Shown: positions 43,621 through 53,681, counted from the first letter of the stretch. The stretch is 64,000 nt of DNA from SUG2458 sp963651465 (GCA_963651465.1 CAVJPS010000016.1:1-64000), one strand, 5' to 3'. The notes: generated from the sequence alone by a model not told the origin. Made by a program: numbers and translations.

Positions 43621-43649
43621 ATAATAACATTTATAAAATATAAAATCAA
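43621..43649 (-). promoter_or_regulatory. Promoter of rpmE
   Basis: On the minus strand TTGATT (43649-43644), a 17-base spacer and TATTAT (43626-43621) precede the rpmE leader. Confidence 0.65.
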
Positions 43650-43685
43650 TTATTTTATATATATTTTTCTCATTATTAGTATTAT

Positions 43686-44081
43686 TTATTTATTTCTCTT
43701 AACATATATTATTAAGAATATTTGGAAGAATAAACCAAACATCCATAATAAAGTAATTAGCCACATATCTAATGAACCATACGCAAGTATTGCACCGTTC
43801 ATAATAAATTCTGGAAACCAAATAATTAAAGCACAACAAGTTAAAGGAATATATGCTATTAAATTTATTAACATAAGTTTAGGTTTTAAAAATGATAGTA
43901 TAGCCATGACTATTACTAATATAAGTAATACTGGTCCTCCAACTAGTACTTCAATTGATTCAAAATTTGAAGTTATTCCTTTACATAAAATATAAGAACA
44001 TAAAAGTAAAATAGTAACTAAGGTAAAATAGTGAAATATTACCTTATTAATTGGTTTTTTCCCATTTTCTAGATTTGACAT
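43686..44081 (-). CDS. Small four-helix membrane protein
   Basis: The 131-residue protein is unknown. It has four hydrophobic segments (about 14-32, 42-64, 67-90, 103-126), a short polar N-terminus and a basic C-terminal end. It follows the secreted YiiX-like gene after 20 bp in the same direction, so the two are probably co-transcribed. No motif suggests an activity. An AGGGG site supports the start. Confidence 0.7.
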   Translation of the reverse strand: MSNLENGKKPINKVIFHYFTLVTILLLCSYILCKGITSNFESIEVLVGGPVLLILVIVMAILSFLKPKLMLINLIAYIPLTCCALIIWFPEFIMNGAILAYGSLDMWLITLLWMFGLFFQIFLIIYVKRNK

Positions 44082-44101
44082 AAATAATCCCCTTATTGAT
44101 A

Positions 44102-44956
44102 TTAATATTGATGGTCACAGCCACGACAGTGATCATCAAATAAATAATCGTGACTTTCTATAAATGAATCGCCACCACAGTTAATTGTGTGATTTGAATT
44201 ATTATCTACACAAATTGTAGGAACAGAAACACTACTATCGATTAATTTCTTAGTATGACTATTAGCTCCGATATTAGTTGGTTTAATCCATTGCGTTTTA
44301 TCGTTATCGCCTAAATCTATACCAGTAGCATATTTAAATGAAGCAACAACTAATTCACTACAATACCAAGTTGTAGAATTAATATCAGTATTGCGTCCCC
44401 ATATTTTAAATTTATATTCTTTACCTACTTGTTGTTCGTTAAAATAAATAACTTTTTTAATTTGATCATCAGTTAGGTTAGGTACACGATAAATATATCC
44501 ATTATATAAACGAGAAACATTTAATTCTATTTCTTTTATACCTTCTGTTTTTCCTAATGCTTCAATTGTTTTAACAACAAAATCACCATTATCGTTATAG
44601 TAAGTATCTGTTACTACCCCAGCATGACCTGTATTATATTTAATAAAACCAATTTTGATTATTGCACCAATAGGATCAATAAAGATATCACCTTTCTTGA
44701 TGAATTTTTCCATACGTGTTCCAAGTGTTGCTACCTTTGTAGCATCCATATCCGGACTTGTTGCACCATAAATTCCTGTTGTGCCATTTGATGATCCTGA
44801 TGAACCAGAACTTGATGCGTTATGACGAGTAACTTCAATTACGTTGTTATTTGTATATCCTAATTCTTGTTCTAATACTGAAGTGTATTGAATAGACGAA
44901 TTAAAAGAAACATAACATGTAGTTAATAACAACAAAAATTTCTTTTTGTTCTTCAT
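44102..44956 (-). CDS. Secreted YiiX/NlpC-P60-like papain-fold enzyme
   Basis: The 284-residue protein has an N-terminal signal peptide (hydrophobic core about 7-18). A Ser/Gly/Thr-rich linker (about 46-62) follows, then a permuted NlpC/P60 domain (about 85-235). That domain has KKGDIFI, the catalytic His in TGHAGVV (His111) and the catalytic Cys in TWYCSELV (Cys199). Such enzymes cleave amide or thioester bonds in wall peptides or lipids. The last 35 residues are rich in Cys and His (CGGD...SHDY...HCRGCDHQY) and look like a small metal-binding or disulfide module. It is probably in an operon with the following membrane protein. Confidence 0.85.
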   Translation of the reverse strand: MKNKKKFLLLLTTCYVSFNSSIQYTSVLEQELGYTNNNVIEVTRHNASSSGSSGSSNGTTGIYGATSPDMDATKVATLGTRMEKFIKKGDIFIDPIGAIIKIGFIKYNTGHAGVVTDTYYNDNGDFVVKTIEALGKTEGIKEIELNVSRLYNGYIYRVPNLTDDQIKKVIYFNEQQVGKEYKFKIWGRNTDINSTTWYCSELVVASFKYATGIDLGDNDKTQWIKPTNIGANSHTKKLIDSSVSVPTICVDNNSNHTINCGGDSFIESHDYLFDDHCRGCDHQY

Positions 44957-45064
44957 TTTTGTTTTCTCCCTCTTAAATTAATTTTATAGGTGAGAAAATA
45001 AATTGTCAATTTTGTAATAAGAGAATACTTAATATTGAAATTAATTTATATGAATGAATAAATA

Positions 45065-45268
45065 TTACTTAATAACTTTATAACCAGCTTTTGTAACAGC
45101 ATTATCAATAACGGCTTCTTCTAATTCTTTTTTAGATGTGATAACAACTTCTTTTGTTTCTAGATTAACATCTACTTTTGTAACTCCTTTAATACCACTT
45201 ATAGCTTCTATAACGTGTGCTTTACAGTGTTCACACATCATACCATCTACTAATATTTTTGTTTCCAT
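45065..45268 (-). CDS. Possible internal product: free CopZ-like copper chaperone
   Basis: ATG at 45268, in frame with copA, is preceded by GAGGAGG with an eight-base spacer, as good as any start in the window. Initiation there would give a 67-residue protein containing only the heavy-metal-associated domain (MVDG-type start, MxCxxC with Cys at residues 12 and 15), the size of a CopZ chaperone. This is nested in the same frame as copA; production of the short form is inference from the ribosome site. Confidence 0.55.
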   Translation of the reverse strand: METKILVDGMMCEHCKAHVIEAISGIKGVTKVDVNLETKEVVITSKKELEEAVIDNAVTKAGYKVIK

Positions 45269-47476
45269 AACTTTTTCCTCCTCTATCTTTTTAAAGTTAA
45301 ATAATCTTAAAGCATTTAATACAACAGAAATACTACTAATACACATTGCAAGTGAAGCAATCATAGGATTTAATTTAAAACCATTAATCCAATAGAACGC
45401 ACCCATTGCAACTGGTATTGCTAAGACATTATATGCAAATGCCCAAAATAAACTTAATTTAATATCATTTAAAGTTTTCTTTGATAACATATATGCATTA
45501 AATGCATCAAGTAAATCACTACGAGCTAAGATAATATCTGCAGATTCAATTGCGATATCGCTACCTGCACCAATTGCCATTCCAATATTAGCTGTTTGAA
45601 GTGCAATAGCGTCATTAATGCCATCACCAATCATTAAAACCTTAGAATCTTGTTGATATTTTTTTATAACATTAGATTTTTCATCTGGTAAAACATCAGC
45701 AATTACTTCATCTACATCAACTAAAGATTTAATATAATTTGCGTTATTAATATTATCTCCAGTTAACATTACAGTTTTTAATCCCATTTGTTTAAATTTA
45801 CTAATAGCAAATACACTTGATGATTTTATGATATCACTAATTAATACATAACCTAATATCTTTTCGTTATTAGCTAATACAATAACTGAATGATTAGAAA
45901 TATTAATACTAGATACATCTAATCCTAATTCTTCAATATATTTTAAATTACCTGCGTAATAAGTGATTTTATCAATATTACCTTTAATTCCTTTACCTTT
46001 AACAGTTTCAAACTTAGTAACATCTTTTAATGATATATTATGTTCTTCTACATAATTATTAATAGCACTACTTAAAGGATGACTAGAATCTTTTTCAAGT
46101 GATCCTAATATCGATAAGAAATTAGAATCAAATTCTATAACTTCATTAACTACTAATTTCCCTTCAGTAATAGTACCAGTCTTATCCATAATAACTGTTT
46201 TAACTTCACTTAATCTTTGTAAGCTTTCAGCATTTCTTACTAAAATATGATTTTTAGCAGCTACCCCTGTTGATATCATAATAGCAATAGGAGTTGCGAG
46301 TCCTAACGCACATGGGCAAGAAATAACTAAAACTGAAATAGCAATATCGATAGCAAAACTGACATCTTTTTTTATAATCATCCATACAATAAATGAAACA
46401 ATAGATAAGCCAATAACAACTGGAACAAATACTCCACTTACTTTATCAGCAAGTTTAGCAATAGGAGCTTTACTATTAGAAGCTTCATCAACTAATGCGA
46501 TAATTTTTGATAAAGTTGAATCTTTATTTGTTGTAGTTGCTTTAATATAAACTACTCCATCACTATTTATAATTCCACTATGAAGATTATCACCTTTTGA
46601 ATAAAACTTTGGTAATGGTTCACCCGTTAAAGATGATTCATCAAAATTTCCTTCTCCTTTAACGATTGTTCCATCAACTGGAACACTCATACCAGATGTA
46701 ACTTTTAATATATCACCAATTTTAATATCGTTAATGTCAATTTCTTCTTCTTTATCTTTATCAGTAACTTTAATAGCAGTTTTACCAGTTAAATCCATTA
46801 ACATTTTAATAGAATTAGATGTTTTTGCTTTAGATAATGATTCAATATATTTACCAACACTAACCAAGGTTAAAACTGTACCTGCACCCTCAAAATAATA
46901 ATTATTATGTTCAATCATAATATTAGGGTTATTTGTAGCAACCTTTATTATTACTAAGATAATAGAATATAATCCATATACAATAGCAGCAGTTGCACCA
47001 ATTGCCACCAAACTATCCATATTAGGTGCTAATTTAAATAAACGTCTATATCCATTAGAAAAATAATTAAAGTTAAGAACTACAATAGGAATTAATATAA
47101 TAAGTTGAGTTAAACCAAACCATAAACCGTGTTGATATGTATGATCTAAAAAGTATGGTAATGGTAGTGAAATCATATGCCCCATTGCAACATACATAAG
47201 TAATATTAATAATGTAATTGATGCAATTAACTTATTACGTTTAGAATTACTTTGTTTACTAAATCCTGTATCGTCATGGCTTTTCGCCTTATAGCCTGCT
47301 CTTTCAACTGATTTTATAATTTCTAAATCAGTGACATTATCAGTTTCTAGTTCCATAGTGTTAGAAATTAAGTTAACATTAACATTTTTAACACCATCAA
47401 TTTTACTAACAGCATTATATACATGAGCTTGACATGCAGTACACGTCATGCCGATAATATCGTATTTCTTTTTCAT
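45065..47476 (-). CDS. copA: Copper-transporting P1B-type ATPase with C-terminal CopZ domain
   Basis: The 803-residue copper exporter has an N-terminal metal-binding domain (GMTCTACQAH). Eight helices follow, with the phosphatase motif TGEP, the transmembrane CPC in SCPCALGLATP and the phosphorylation motif DKTGTITEG. The nucleotide-binding SSHPLS histidine and the hinge GDGINDAIAL are also present. Unusually, a second heavy-metal domain (GMMCEHCKAH, residues 737-803) is fused at the C-terminus. Inside the gene a GAGGAGG site stands eight bases before the in-frame Met737 codon. The gene has a GAGGTG site and follows an exporter operon and its terminator. No CopY-type operator is visible. Confidence 0.95.
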   Translation of the reverse strand: MKKKYDIIGMTCTACQAHVYNAVSKIDGVKNVNVNLISNTMELETDNVTDLEIIKSVERAGYKAKSHDDTGFSKQSNSKRNKLIASITLLILLMYVAMGHMISLPLPYFLDHTYQHGLWFGLTQLIILIPIVVLNFNYFSNGYRRLFKLAPNMDSLVAIGATAAIVYGLYSIILVIIKVATNNPNIMIEHNNYYFEGAGTVLTLVSVGKYIESLSKAKTSNSIKMLMDLTGKTAIKVTDKDKEEEIDINDIKIGDILKVTSGMSVPVDGTIVKGEGNFDESSLTGEPLPKFYSKGDNLHSGIINSDGVVYIKATTTNKDSTLSKIIALVDEASNSKAPIAKLADKVSGVFVPVVIGLSIVSFIVWMIIKKDVSFAIDIAISVLVISCPCALGLATPIAIMISTGVAAKNHILVRNAESLQRLSEVKTVIMDKTGTITEGKLVVNEVIEFDSNFLSILGSLEKDSSHPLSSAINNYVEEHNISLKDVTKFETVKGKGIKGNIDKITYYAGNLKYIEELGLDVSSINISNHSVIVLANNEKILGYVLISDIIKSSSVFAISKFKQMGLKTVMLTGDNINNANYIKSLVDVDEVIADVLPDEKSNVIKKYQQDSKVLMIGDGINDAIALQTANIGMAIGAGSDIAIESADIILARSDLLDAFNAYMLSKKTLNDIKLSLFWAFAYNVLAIPVAMGAFYWINGFKLNPMIASLAMCISSISVVLNALRLFNFKKIEEEKVMETKILVDGMMCEHCKAHVIEAISGIKGVTKVDVNLETKEVVITSKKELEEAVIDNAVTKAGYKVIK

Positions 47477-47546
47477 ACTAACACCTCATTAATAATATAA
47501 ATGATAATCTATTATTTTAAAAATAAAACGCTTATAACATTAAAAA

Positions 47547-47568
47547 AAAGGCTACATTTGTAGCCTTT
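47547..47568 (-). terminator. Terminator of the ABC exporter operon
   Basis: AAAGGCTAC (47547-47555) pairs with GTAGCCTTT (47560-47568) around ATTT, followed by a T tract on the minus strand. Confidence 0.9.
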
Positions 47569-47571
47569 ATT

Positions 47572-49368
47572 TTATTCTTCTTGATCTTCAAATTGAAGAC
47601 GATACAAGTTATAGTAATAACCTTTTTGTTTTAATAATTCTTGATGGTTACCTTGTTCAATAATCTTACCTTTTTGAAGAACTATAATATTATCAGCGTG
47701 TTGAATAGTTGATAATCTGTGAGCAACAATAAGCATCGTACCAATATTCATCATTTTTTCTAATGATGATTGAATTAATTTTTCTGTTTCAGTATCGATA
47801 TTAGATGTTGCTTCATCTAAAATCATAATTTGTGGTTTATGAACAATAGTACGAGCAAATGATATTAATTGGCGTTGACCACTAGAGAAGTTACTACCTC
47901 TTTCTTGTATTTCATAGTCATAACCTTTATCAAGTTTCTCAATAAATGTATTAGCACCAACATATTCAGAGGCTGATTTAATCTCATCTAATGAAATGTT
48001 TTCATCACGTAAAGAAATATTAGATCTAATAGTTCCTGAGAATAAGAATACATCTTGTAACATTTGACCAATCGCTTTACGTAAAGATTTAATCTTAATA
48101 TGTTTAATGTCAATATCATCAATTAAAATTTGACCTTTTTGAATTTCATAGTTGCGGACGATTAATGATAAAATAGTTGTTTTACCTGCACCAGTAGCAC
48201 CAACAAATGCTACAGTTTGACGAGGTTCGACGACAAATGAAACGTCTTGTAAAATCCATTCAGGTTCTTTATAAGCAAACCAAACATTTTTAAATTCGAT
48301 TTTACCTTTTACTTCAGTCAATTCAATTGCGTCCTCTTCATCAACTAAATCAGGTTTAGTATCCATTAAGATGAATAATCTTTCACTAGCAGCAAAACTC
48401 TTTTGTAATGAATTGAATTGATCTGCAAGAGATTGAATAGGTTGGAAGAATTGGGAAACATATTGGTAAAGTAAATATACAGTTGTATAACTTAAGAATA
48501 ATGATTCACCTTCTGCGTAATATCCAACACGTTTAAAGCCTAAATAGAATACTAATGTTTCAGCTAAAATATAGAACGTGAACATTGTAGGTCTAAAGAA
48601 AGCAAAGACAAATACTTCTTTATCACGAGCCTTACGTAATTGATTATTACAAACATCAAATTCATCAGCTTTACGTTGCTCTTGGTTGAAGATTTGAGTA
48701 ATCTTCATACCTGATAAGTTTTCGTTTAAGAATGCATTAATATTAGAAATACAATTACGTACATTACGATATGCACGACGAGAATATTTTCTAAAGATTA
48801 AAGCTGCAACAAATATAAATGGAATAAAGCAATAAATAGCTAATGCAATACGCCAATCATAAATTGCCATAATAACAGCAATAACAATAGCTGTGATTAT
48901 GTTTTTAATTAAGTTAACTAGTGTATTTGTATATAAATCATTAACAGCATTACAGTCAGAAGTTACACGTGTAACAAACTTACCAGTAGGTAATGCATTA
49001 AGTTGAGCAATTGATAAAGATTCAATATGTTCAAATACATCTTGACGTAAATTGTAAACAATACGTTGTCCTGTTTTCATTAATAACATTGTATTAAGAT
49101 ATGTAAAAAGTAATGAACCAATAATACATGCAAAATACGATAATGAAACAACTAAAACAGACATATATTCATAAGGTATATCAGACTCAAATAAAGTTAA
49201 TATTTTATCTACAAAGATAGGACCAGCGACTTGAAGGACAACCATTATAGCCATTAAAAGTAAAGATAAAACAAATCTACCAAAATAAGGCTTAATGTAT
49301 TTCCATGTTCTTTTTATAAGAACAGAATCCTTCATAGTACGAGTTTCTTGATTTTCAATGCTAGCCAT
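47572..49368 (-). CDS. ABC exporter half-transporter, subunit 2
   Basis: A 598-residue half-transporter: six-helix membrane domain (about 30-320), then an ATPase with Walker A GATGAGKTT, signature NFSSGQRQL, Walker B IMILDEATSNID and switch His in VAHRLS. With the upstream partner it should form a heterodimeric exporter of the LmrCD/BmrCD/TM287-288 type, which exports drugs or lipids. The signature Ser-Ser-Gly is canonical and the Walker B Glu is present, so this subunit carries an intact catalytic site. ATG 49368, with GAGGAGGG before it, is one base after the partner's stop codon. Confidence 0.93.
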   Translation of the reverse strand: MASIENQETRTMKDSVLIKRTWKYIKPYFGRFVLSLLLMAIMVVLQVAGPIFVDKILTLFESDIPYEYMSVLVVSLSYFACIIGSLLFTYLNTMLLMKTGQRIVYNLRQDVFEHIESLSIAQLNALPTGKFVTRVTSDCNAVNDLYTNTLVNLIKNIITAIVIAVIMAIYDWRIALAIYCFIPFIFVAALIFRKYSRRAYRNVRNCISNINAFLNENLSGMKITQIFNQEQRKADEFDVCNNQLRKARDKEVFVFAFFRPTMFTFYILAETLVFYLGFKRVGYYAEGESLFLSYTTVYLLYQYVSQFFQPIQSLADQFNSLQKSFAASERLFILMDTKPDLVDEEDAIELTEVKGKIEFKNVWFAYKEPEWILQDVSFVVEPRQTVAFVGATGAGKTTILSLIVRNYEIQKGQILIDDIDIKHIKIKSLRKAIGQMLQDVFLFSGTIRSNISLRDENISLDEIKSASEYVGANTFIEKLDKGYDYEIQERGSNFSSGQRQLISFARTIVHKPQIMILDEATSNIDTETEKLIQSSLEKMMNIGTMLIVAHRLSTIQHADNIIVLQKGKIIEQGNHQELLKQKGYYYNLYRLQFEDQEE

Positions 49369-49369
49369 A

Positions 49370-51118
49370 TTATTCACCCTCCTCTACTTTCTTTTCAAGT
49401 TCTTGGAGTTTAACCATACGTGCAAATGTAGGTGAAATTTTTACTAAATTACTTGGTTTATCGTAAGCTTCAATTTCACCATTATTTAAAACTAATACTT
49501 TATCTAGATGTGAAACAGTAGAAACACGAGAAGAAATAAGAATAGTTGTCTTTCCTTTTCTTTTTGCTTTAATATTTGTAAGAATTTGTTCCTCTGTTTT
49601 AATATCAACAGCAGAAACTGAATCATCAAGAATTAAAATTGCAGGATCTTTAACAATAGCACGAGCAATTGAAATTCTTTGTTTTTGGCCACCAGATAAA
49701 GTAACACCTCTTTCACCAACCATTGTGTTATATCCATCTTTAAATCCTAGGATATTTTCATGAACATCAGCAAAAGATGCAGCTTTTTCAATTTGTTCTT
49801 CGGTAAGTTCTTTATTAGCAAAACTGATGTTGTTTGCAACTTTATCTGAGAACAAGAAATTATCTTGAGGTACAAATCCAATTGAGTCTCTTAATAATTT
49901 AAGTGGGACATTCATTAAATCAGTACCGTCAATAAATACTTTACCTTTTTCAATATTGTATAAACGTAACAATACATTTACTAAAGTTGTTTTACCACAA
50001 CCAATTTTACCAACAATACCAATGGTTTCTCCTTTATTAATTTTAAAAGTAATATTCTTTAAAGAAGTATCTTTTCCTTCTGGATATTGGAATGAGAAAT
50101 CTTTAAATTCAATTTCTCCATCAATAGTATTAATATCAGCAGGGAAATAATCTAAGATTTCTACTTTTTCATCTAATAATTGACTAATACGTTTTAACGA
50201 AGCATTTCCTCTTGAGTGTAATGAAATAATCATACCAAATGCAATCATTGGCCAAATAACACTTTCGATTAAACCAATAAATAAAATTAAATCAGCAGAT
50301 TTAAATTGACCATTATAAACATACCAACCACCAATAGCCATAACAAGAACAAATGATGATTGAATAAGTAATTCTATTAAAACATCAAGAATGGCACTAA
50401 AACGTGTGAATTCAATATTTACTTTTTCATTATTATGATTGTGCTTCTTAAATTCACGTAATTCATGAGCTTCTTTTACGAAAGCTTTAATAACAGAAAT
50501 ACCGGTGAAATTTTCTTGAGCAAAGTCACTTAATTTTTCATAAGCTTCTTGTCTTTTCACATACTTAAGTTCCATATATTTACCAACAACGCCACCACAA
50601 GCAGCAAGTAATAATAATGGTATACAAGCAATAAGTCCAAGAACCCAGTTTTCCATAAACATTAATACAAAGCCATAAACTCCCATAAATAAAACGTCAA
50701 CTGAGAAAATAGTTCCATCAGTAATAGCTTCATCAATGGTATCTAAATCGTTTGTAAATAATGCCATTAATGCACCTGTTTTGTTTTCTTGGAAATAACG
50801 TTGTGACATTTGTTCACTATGAACAAACATATCTTTACGAATATCACTAACAACTGCAATTGAACCACGAAGTAAAGTCATACGCCAAATAAAACGTCCT
50901 ACAAACATTGTTCCAGCAATCGCAAACATATACCCAATAATTTTAAATAACGATTCTGCGTCAACACTACCTTTTTCTTGAGCGATACTAACTAAATCTT
51001 GAATAAGAAAAGGTAATTTTAATTGACAATAGTCAACAGCAATAAGTGCTATAATTCCAAGGAAGAATAAATACCAATATTTTAAATAATATTTATTTAA
51101 ATGTTTTCCAAAAACCAT
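49370..51118 (-). CDS. ABC exporter half-transporter, subunit 1
   Basis: A 582-residue half-transporter with six membrane helices and an ATPase domain: Walker A GKIGCGKTT, signature TLSGGQKQR and Walker B LILDDSVSAVD. The residue after the Walker B Asp is Asp instead of Glu, the hallmark of the degenerate site in heterodimeric exporters. The usual switch His is replaced (ISSRVST instead of VAHRLS). The partner downstream provides the active site. An AAAGGGGG site precedes the start. The substrate is unknown. Confidence 0.93.
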   Translation of the reverse strand: MVFGKHLNKYYLKYWYLFFLGIIALIAVDYCQLKLPFLIQDLVSIAQEKGSVDAESLFKIIGYMFAIAGTMFVGRFIWRMTLLRGSIAVVSDIRKDMFVHSEQMSQRYFQENKTGALMALFTNDLDTIDEAITDGTIFSVDVLFMGVYGFVLMFMENWVLGLIACIPLLLLAACGGVVGKYMELKYVKRQEAYEKLSDFAQENFTGISVIKAFVKEAHELREFKKHNHNNEKVNIEFTRFSAILDVLIELLIQSSFVLVMAIGGWYVYNGQFKSADLILFIGLIESVIWPMIAFGMIISLHSRGNASLKRISQLLDEKVEILDYFPADINTIDGEIEFKDFSFQYPEGKDTSLKNITFKINKGETIGIVGKIGCGKTTLVNVLLRLYNIEKGKVFIDGTDLMNVPLKLLRDSIGFVPQDNFLFSDKVANNISFANKELTEEQIEKAASFADVHENILGFKDGYNTMVGERGVTLSGGQKQRISIARAIVKDPAILILDDSVSAVDIKTEEQILTNIKAKRKGKTTILISSRVSTVSHLDKVLVLNNGEIEAYDKPSNLVKISPTFARMVKLQELEKKVEEGE

Positions 51119-51194
51119 AATAACCCCCCTTTTAACTTTTAATAATTATACACCTATTAAAAAAAATAAACACTCATTATTATAAATAAAACAA

Positions 51195-51218
51195 AAGAAG
51201 ACGTACACACGTCTTCTT
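51195..51218 (-). terminator. Terminator of the third MacB-like ABC gene
   Basis: AAGAAGACGT (51195-51204) pairs perfectly with 51209-51218 around ACAC. A weakly T-rich tail follows on the minus strand. Confidence 0.75.
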
Positions 51219-51219
51219 C

Positions 51220-53607
51220 TTATTCGCTACGTAATGCTTCAACTGGTGGTTTACGGCAACCACTAATTGTAGGAATTAATGATGCAAGGACTGTTACCCC
51301 AACAGCAATAAACAATAAAATTGGAGCAACCCACCAGTTAAATTTAGTTAAATTAAGTTCAGTTGTTGCTAATACCGAACTTGAATATTGATTAACTAAG
51401 TTAACTACTAAACTTGATACTGGCTTACATAAACAAATAGCAAAAATAATACCTATTAAGCCCGATAATAAACCCACAAAGACATTCTCATTCAAAAACA
51501 TTACTAATATGTCTTTCCTTCGAGCACCTAACGCTCGTAATAATCCTATTTCTTTCTTTCGCTCCATAATTGAGATATAAGAAATAATAGCAATCATAAT
51601 ACCTGCTACTAATAATGAGACACAAGAAATAACAAGTAATACATTAGCAAAAATATTTACTAATCCTGAGAATTCCGACGTAACTGATTCAATATAATCT
51701 TTAACTATAATTTTTACAGTAGCGTCATCATCAAGTTTATAATCATATACATATTTTGTTAAAATCGAACGATCTTCAAAAGAATCAGTGTAAAAATAAT
51801 AATTTGTAATAACTGGTAAGGCTCCCATACGATGTAAGTTTAAATTATAAAGATATTCATCCTTATATGTGACACCACTATCAGTCGTGTATGTATGAAG
51901 ATCGTAGCCGTTACGGAAGACATCCATTTCATATCCATATTCTACTTGATCTTTATACATTTGTGATTTAGTTGCATTACTAACAACCAAATTACTATAT
52001 GCACGTGTATATAAAATACCTGAATTAAATAAAGAAGAATAGGCATTATCTTTTAAACGTAAGATACACGTAATCTTACAAGACGTTGAAGAATTATTAA
52101 ACATCGTCGCATCATATGAGTTACCACGCTTAACATAAGAAATCCAATCTTTATCTTCAGCATCTTTAGTAATGATTTTTGTATAATAATCATTATTGTT
52201 GATTAATCTAAATTCAAAATCATTCATAATCTTATCAAATGAAAATGTAGTATTACCTTTAGTGTTAATATCACCAAAAATTGTAGAACACAAACGATAT
52301 GAAAGATTATTATATTCATCTACAACAAGAGCAAATTCATTTGCTTTTGTTGGTAAAGTACCTTTTAAAATATCATATTGATTTGCAACAACATTATTGT
52401 CACTACAAATTTCATAAAAATATGAATTGTTAACTCTTGTATATGATGGGTTATCGTCACTACCAGATTTAAGGATTAAATTAAAAGCTACATTTTGGTC
52501 AGTTTTATAATTACTAACAAGTTCTTTATTTTGAGCAATTTCCTCTAAATAATCAATGTAATCATCAGGAATACGATTAAGATCAGTATATTGATAATCT
52601 GAATATTCAATATTAACTTCTTCTGTATCAGGATATTTTACATAGTAATCATCTTCGGATTTTGCCGCACTTGAAGTCTTTAATACTGATTTAACAATTA
52701 AAGGATAATCCCCTAACGCATTTGTTTGTACTTCTTTAACATAATCAGTAATACCTGTACGCATTGAAAGAATTAAACCAACCGAAGTAATACCAATTGA
52801 CGCAGCGGCAATTGTCATAAAATTACGCCATTTCTTTGACCACATATTTTTCAAACCCAGTTTTAAGCCAATGAGAAAAGACATATGTACGTGATGAAGT
52901 TCAAATTTATCTTCTTTGTCTTCTGCTACATATTCATTACTATCGTGAACTACTTTACCATCAAGTAAGTTAATAATACGATCACTATATTTTTCAGCTA
53001 ACTCTCCATTATGAGTAACCATTAAAACTAAATGGTTTTTTGAAATATTTTTTAAAATATCCATTATTTGTTTAGCTGATTTAGAATCTAATGCACCAGT
53101 AGGTTCGTCAGCTAAAATAACATGTGGATTATTAATTAAAGCACGAGCAATGGCAACTCTTTGACATTGTCCACCCGATAATTGCTTAGGATAGGAATTT
53201 TCAAGTCCTTGTAATCCTACTTCTTCTAATGCTTTTAATATACGTTCGTGAATTACATCTTTATCTTTTTCACTAGATAGTTTTAAAGTAATTCCTATAT
53301 TATCATAAATTGTTAATTGAGGTATCAAATAATAATTTTGAAAAACAAAACCAATTTCGTTATTACGATATGCATCCCAATCTAATGGGCCAAAATTCGC
53401 TGTGTTTCTTCCATTAATATAAATAACGCCAGAATCAGCAATATCTAATGCACCAATAACATTTAATAAAGTTGTTTTACCACAACCAGAAGGACCTAAT
53501 ATTGATACAAATTCATGATCACGAAAGCATAATGAAATATCGTCAATAGCTTTAATCTCTTTGCCGCCTTTCCAATATGATTTTTTTAAGTGTTCGAATT
53601 TGATCAA
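51220..53607 (-). CDS. MacB/FtsX-like ABC transporter, ATPase-permease fusion
   Basis: The 795-residue protein has an N-terminal ATPase with Walker A GPSGCGKTT (38-46), signature LSGGQCQR, Walker B LADEPTGALD and switch His in VTHN. A membrane helix follows (about 255-280), then an external domain of about 340 residues and three C-terminal helices with the FtsX-type cytosolic loop ERKKEIGLLRALGARRKDI. Translation starts at TTG 53607, with AAGGCG six bases upstream. Unlike the pair at 6.8-11.3 kb it stands alone and probably works as a homodimer. Closest function by family is lipoprotein or peptide handling, or antimicrobial resistance. Confidence 0.9.
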   Translation of the reverse strand: MIKFEHLKKSYWKGGKEIKAIDDISLCFRDHEFVSILGPSGCGKTTLLNVIGALDIADSGVIYINGRNTANFGPLDWDAYRNNEIGFVFQNYYLIPQLTIYDNIGITLKLSSEKDKDVIHERILKALEEVGLQGLENSYPKQLSGGQCQRVAIARALINNPHVILADEPTGALDSKSAKQIMDILKNISKNHLVLMVTHNGELAEKYSDRIINLLDGKVVHDSNEYVAEDKEDKFELHHVHMSFLIGLKLGLKNMWSKKWRNFMTIAAASIGITSVGLILSMRTGITDYVKEVQTNALGDYPLIVKSVLKTSSAAKSEDDYYVKYPDTEEVNIEYSDYQYTDLNRIPDDYIDYLEEIAQNKELVSNYKTDQNVAFNLILKSGSDDNPSYTRVNNSYFYEICSDNNVVANQYDILKGTLPTKANEFALVVDEYNNLSYRLCSTIFGDINTKGNTTFSFDKIMNDFEFRLINNNDYYTKIITKDAEDKDWISYVKRGNSYDATMFNNSSTSCKITCILRLKDNAYSSLFNSGILYTRAYSNLVVSNATKSQMYKDQVEYGYEMDVFRNGYDLHTYTTDSGVTYKDEYLYNLNLHRMGALPVITNYYFYTDSFEDRSILTKYVYDYKLDDDATVKIIVKDYIESVTSEFSGLVNIFANVLLVISCVSLLVAGIMIAIISYISIMERKKEIGLLRALGARRKDILVMFLNENVFVGLLSGLIGIIFAICLCKPVSSLVVNLVNQYSSSVLATTELNLTKFNWWVAPILLFIAVGVTVLASLIPTISGCRKPPVEALRSE

Positions 53608-53681
53608 TGTAATCGCCTTCTTTCTTAATTTAATTATACATTATTTTAAAAAGCGATAATATATTAATCATTTTAAATAAT

